Part shown: one piece after another, positions 63,420 to 64,000 of the stretch
Layout of the letters: every line of letters begins with the position of its first letter
Numbering within the stretch: position 1 is the stretch's first letter
Origin: Petaurus breviceps papuanus
Taxonomy: Eukaryota > Chordata > Mammalia > Diprotodontia > Petauridae
Reading direction: 5' to 3'
DNA length: 64,000 nt
Assembly: GCA_028583685.1 (NCBI GenBank)
Contig: JAMXIF010000032.1
Span: 5,272,958-5,336,957 of the forward strand
Position numbers and translations under genes: made by a program
The notes under the pieces: model-generated
Database searches by the model: none
What the model was told of the DNA's origin: nothing
The model's input: only the letters and a program-made list of their open reading frames with translations

Positions 63420-64000
63420 AGAACACACATAAGTAAATACAAGATAATGTGAAGAGGGAAAGAACCCTCCTATCTGAGGAGTGGAAGTAGACAGAAGGAC
63501 CAAGAAAAATTTCCTGTTGACAGTGATACCTAAATTGAGTTCTGGAGGGAGCTAGGTATTCTAAGAAATAGAAAGTGATGTGGGAGTGCTTTCCAGACAT
63601 AGCAGACAGCCTTTGCAAAGGCATGAAGACAGAAGGAGGAAGGTTGATTTTAGAGAACAGCAAATTGTCCAGTTTGACTACAAGATAATGGAAGTAAAGG
63701 AGAGTAATGTGAAATAAATAAAAAAGACTATAGCCATGCTGTGAGGGCTCTTAAATATAAAGATAAGAAGTATGTGATTTATTCTAGAGGCAATAGGGAG
63801 CTAGAAAGTTTCTGAGCAGAGGAGTAGCATGGTCAGATATCTATTTTAGGAAGATAATTTTGGCAACTGTAGATAGGAAGTGGGGATAGAATGGAAATAG
63901 AAAGAATAATTAGGATGTAATTTTTAATAGTCTAGGTGAAAAATCCGAATTATCATATGAATAATACAAACAAAGTGCTCTCAGTAATCAGAGGAAGAAA
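63420..64000 (-). mobile_element. L2 LINE, 3' half, runs off the window
   Basis: GTGGGAGTGCTTTCCAGACATAGC, GCAGACAGCCTTTGCAAAGGC, GGGCTCTTAAATATAAAG, GGCAATAGGGAGCTAG, GCATGGTCAGATATC: the antisense L2 ORF2 C-terminus. Confidence 0.78.

Overview
The window looks like intergenic or deep intronic DNA from a marsupial (metatherian) genome. The evidence is the repeat content: many ~150 bp tRNA-headed SINEs and ~240 bp Mar1-type CORE-SINEs, plus MIR copies, L2 and L3/CR1 LINEs, L1 pieces with the marsupial-type 3' end, and several LTR families. The families are named from memory of their consensus sequences; no database search was possible. I cannot tell an American from an Australian marsupial. 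I recognise no host protein-coding exon, tRNA, rRNA, snRNA or CRISPR array. The open reading frames present are short and chance-like, or lie inside LINEs or LTR elements. There is one assembly gap of ten N (16583-16592).

Layout. 1-9 kb: SINEs, two MIRs, an L2, and an L1 3' end with SINEs stacked on it. 9-11 kb: a minus-strand L1 that has lost most of ORF2. 11-17 kb: minus-strand L2, an unclassified repeat here called family X, Mar1 SINEs and a solo LTR. 17-19.8 kb is mostly unassigned. 19.8-31.8 kb mixes L2, L3, LTRs, two MITEs and nested SINE/MIR clusters. 31.9-40.4 kb is dominated by plus-strand L2 pieces, into which a 2.85 kb ORF1-only L1 (HAL1-type) has inserted with a 15 bp target duplication; that element carries a SINE of its own. 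40-53 kb holds six solo LTRs from at least three families, most with readable target duplications; one sits inside a MITE and one inside a SINE. 53-58.7 kb is L2, MIR and SINEs. 58.8-60.5 kb is a two-LTR element with a very short interior. 60.5-64 kb has a truncated L1 carrying a head-to-tail SINE pair, a Tigger-like MITE inside a MIR, and minus-strand L2.

There is no operon or pathway to describe. The value of the window is its insertion stratigraphy: MIR, L2 and L3 form the oldest layer, DNA-transposon MITEs and Mar1 come next, then L1/HAL1 and the LTRs, with the tRNA-SINEs and the 58.8 kb two-LTR element among the youngest. I found no convincing new functional system. The items most worth following are the HAL1-type element, the LTR families with clean target duplications, and repeat families X, Y and Z, which I could not name.
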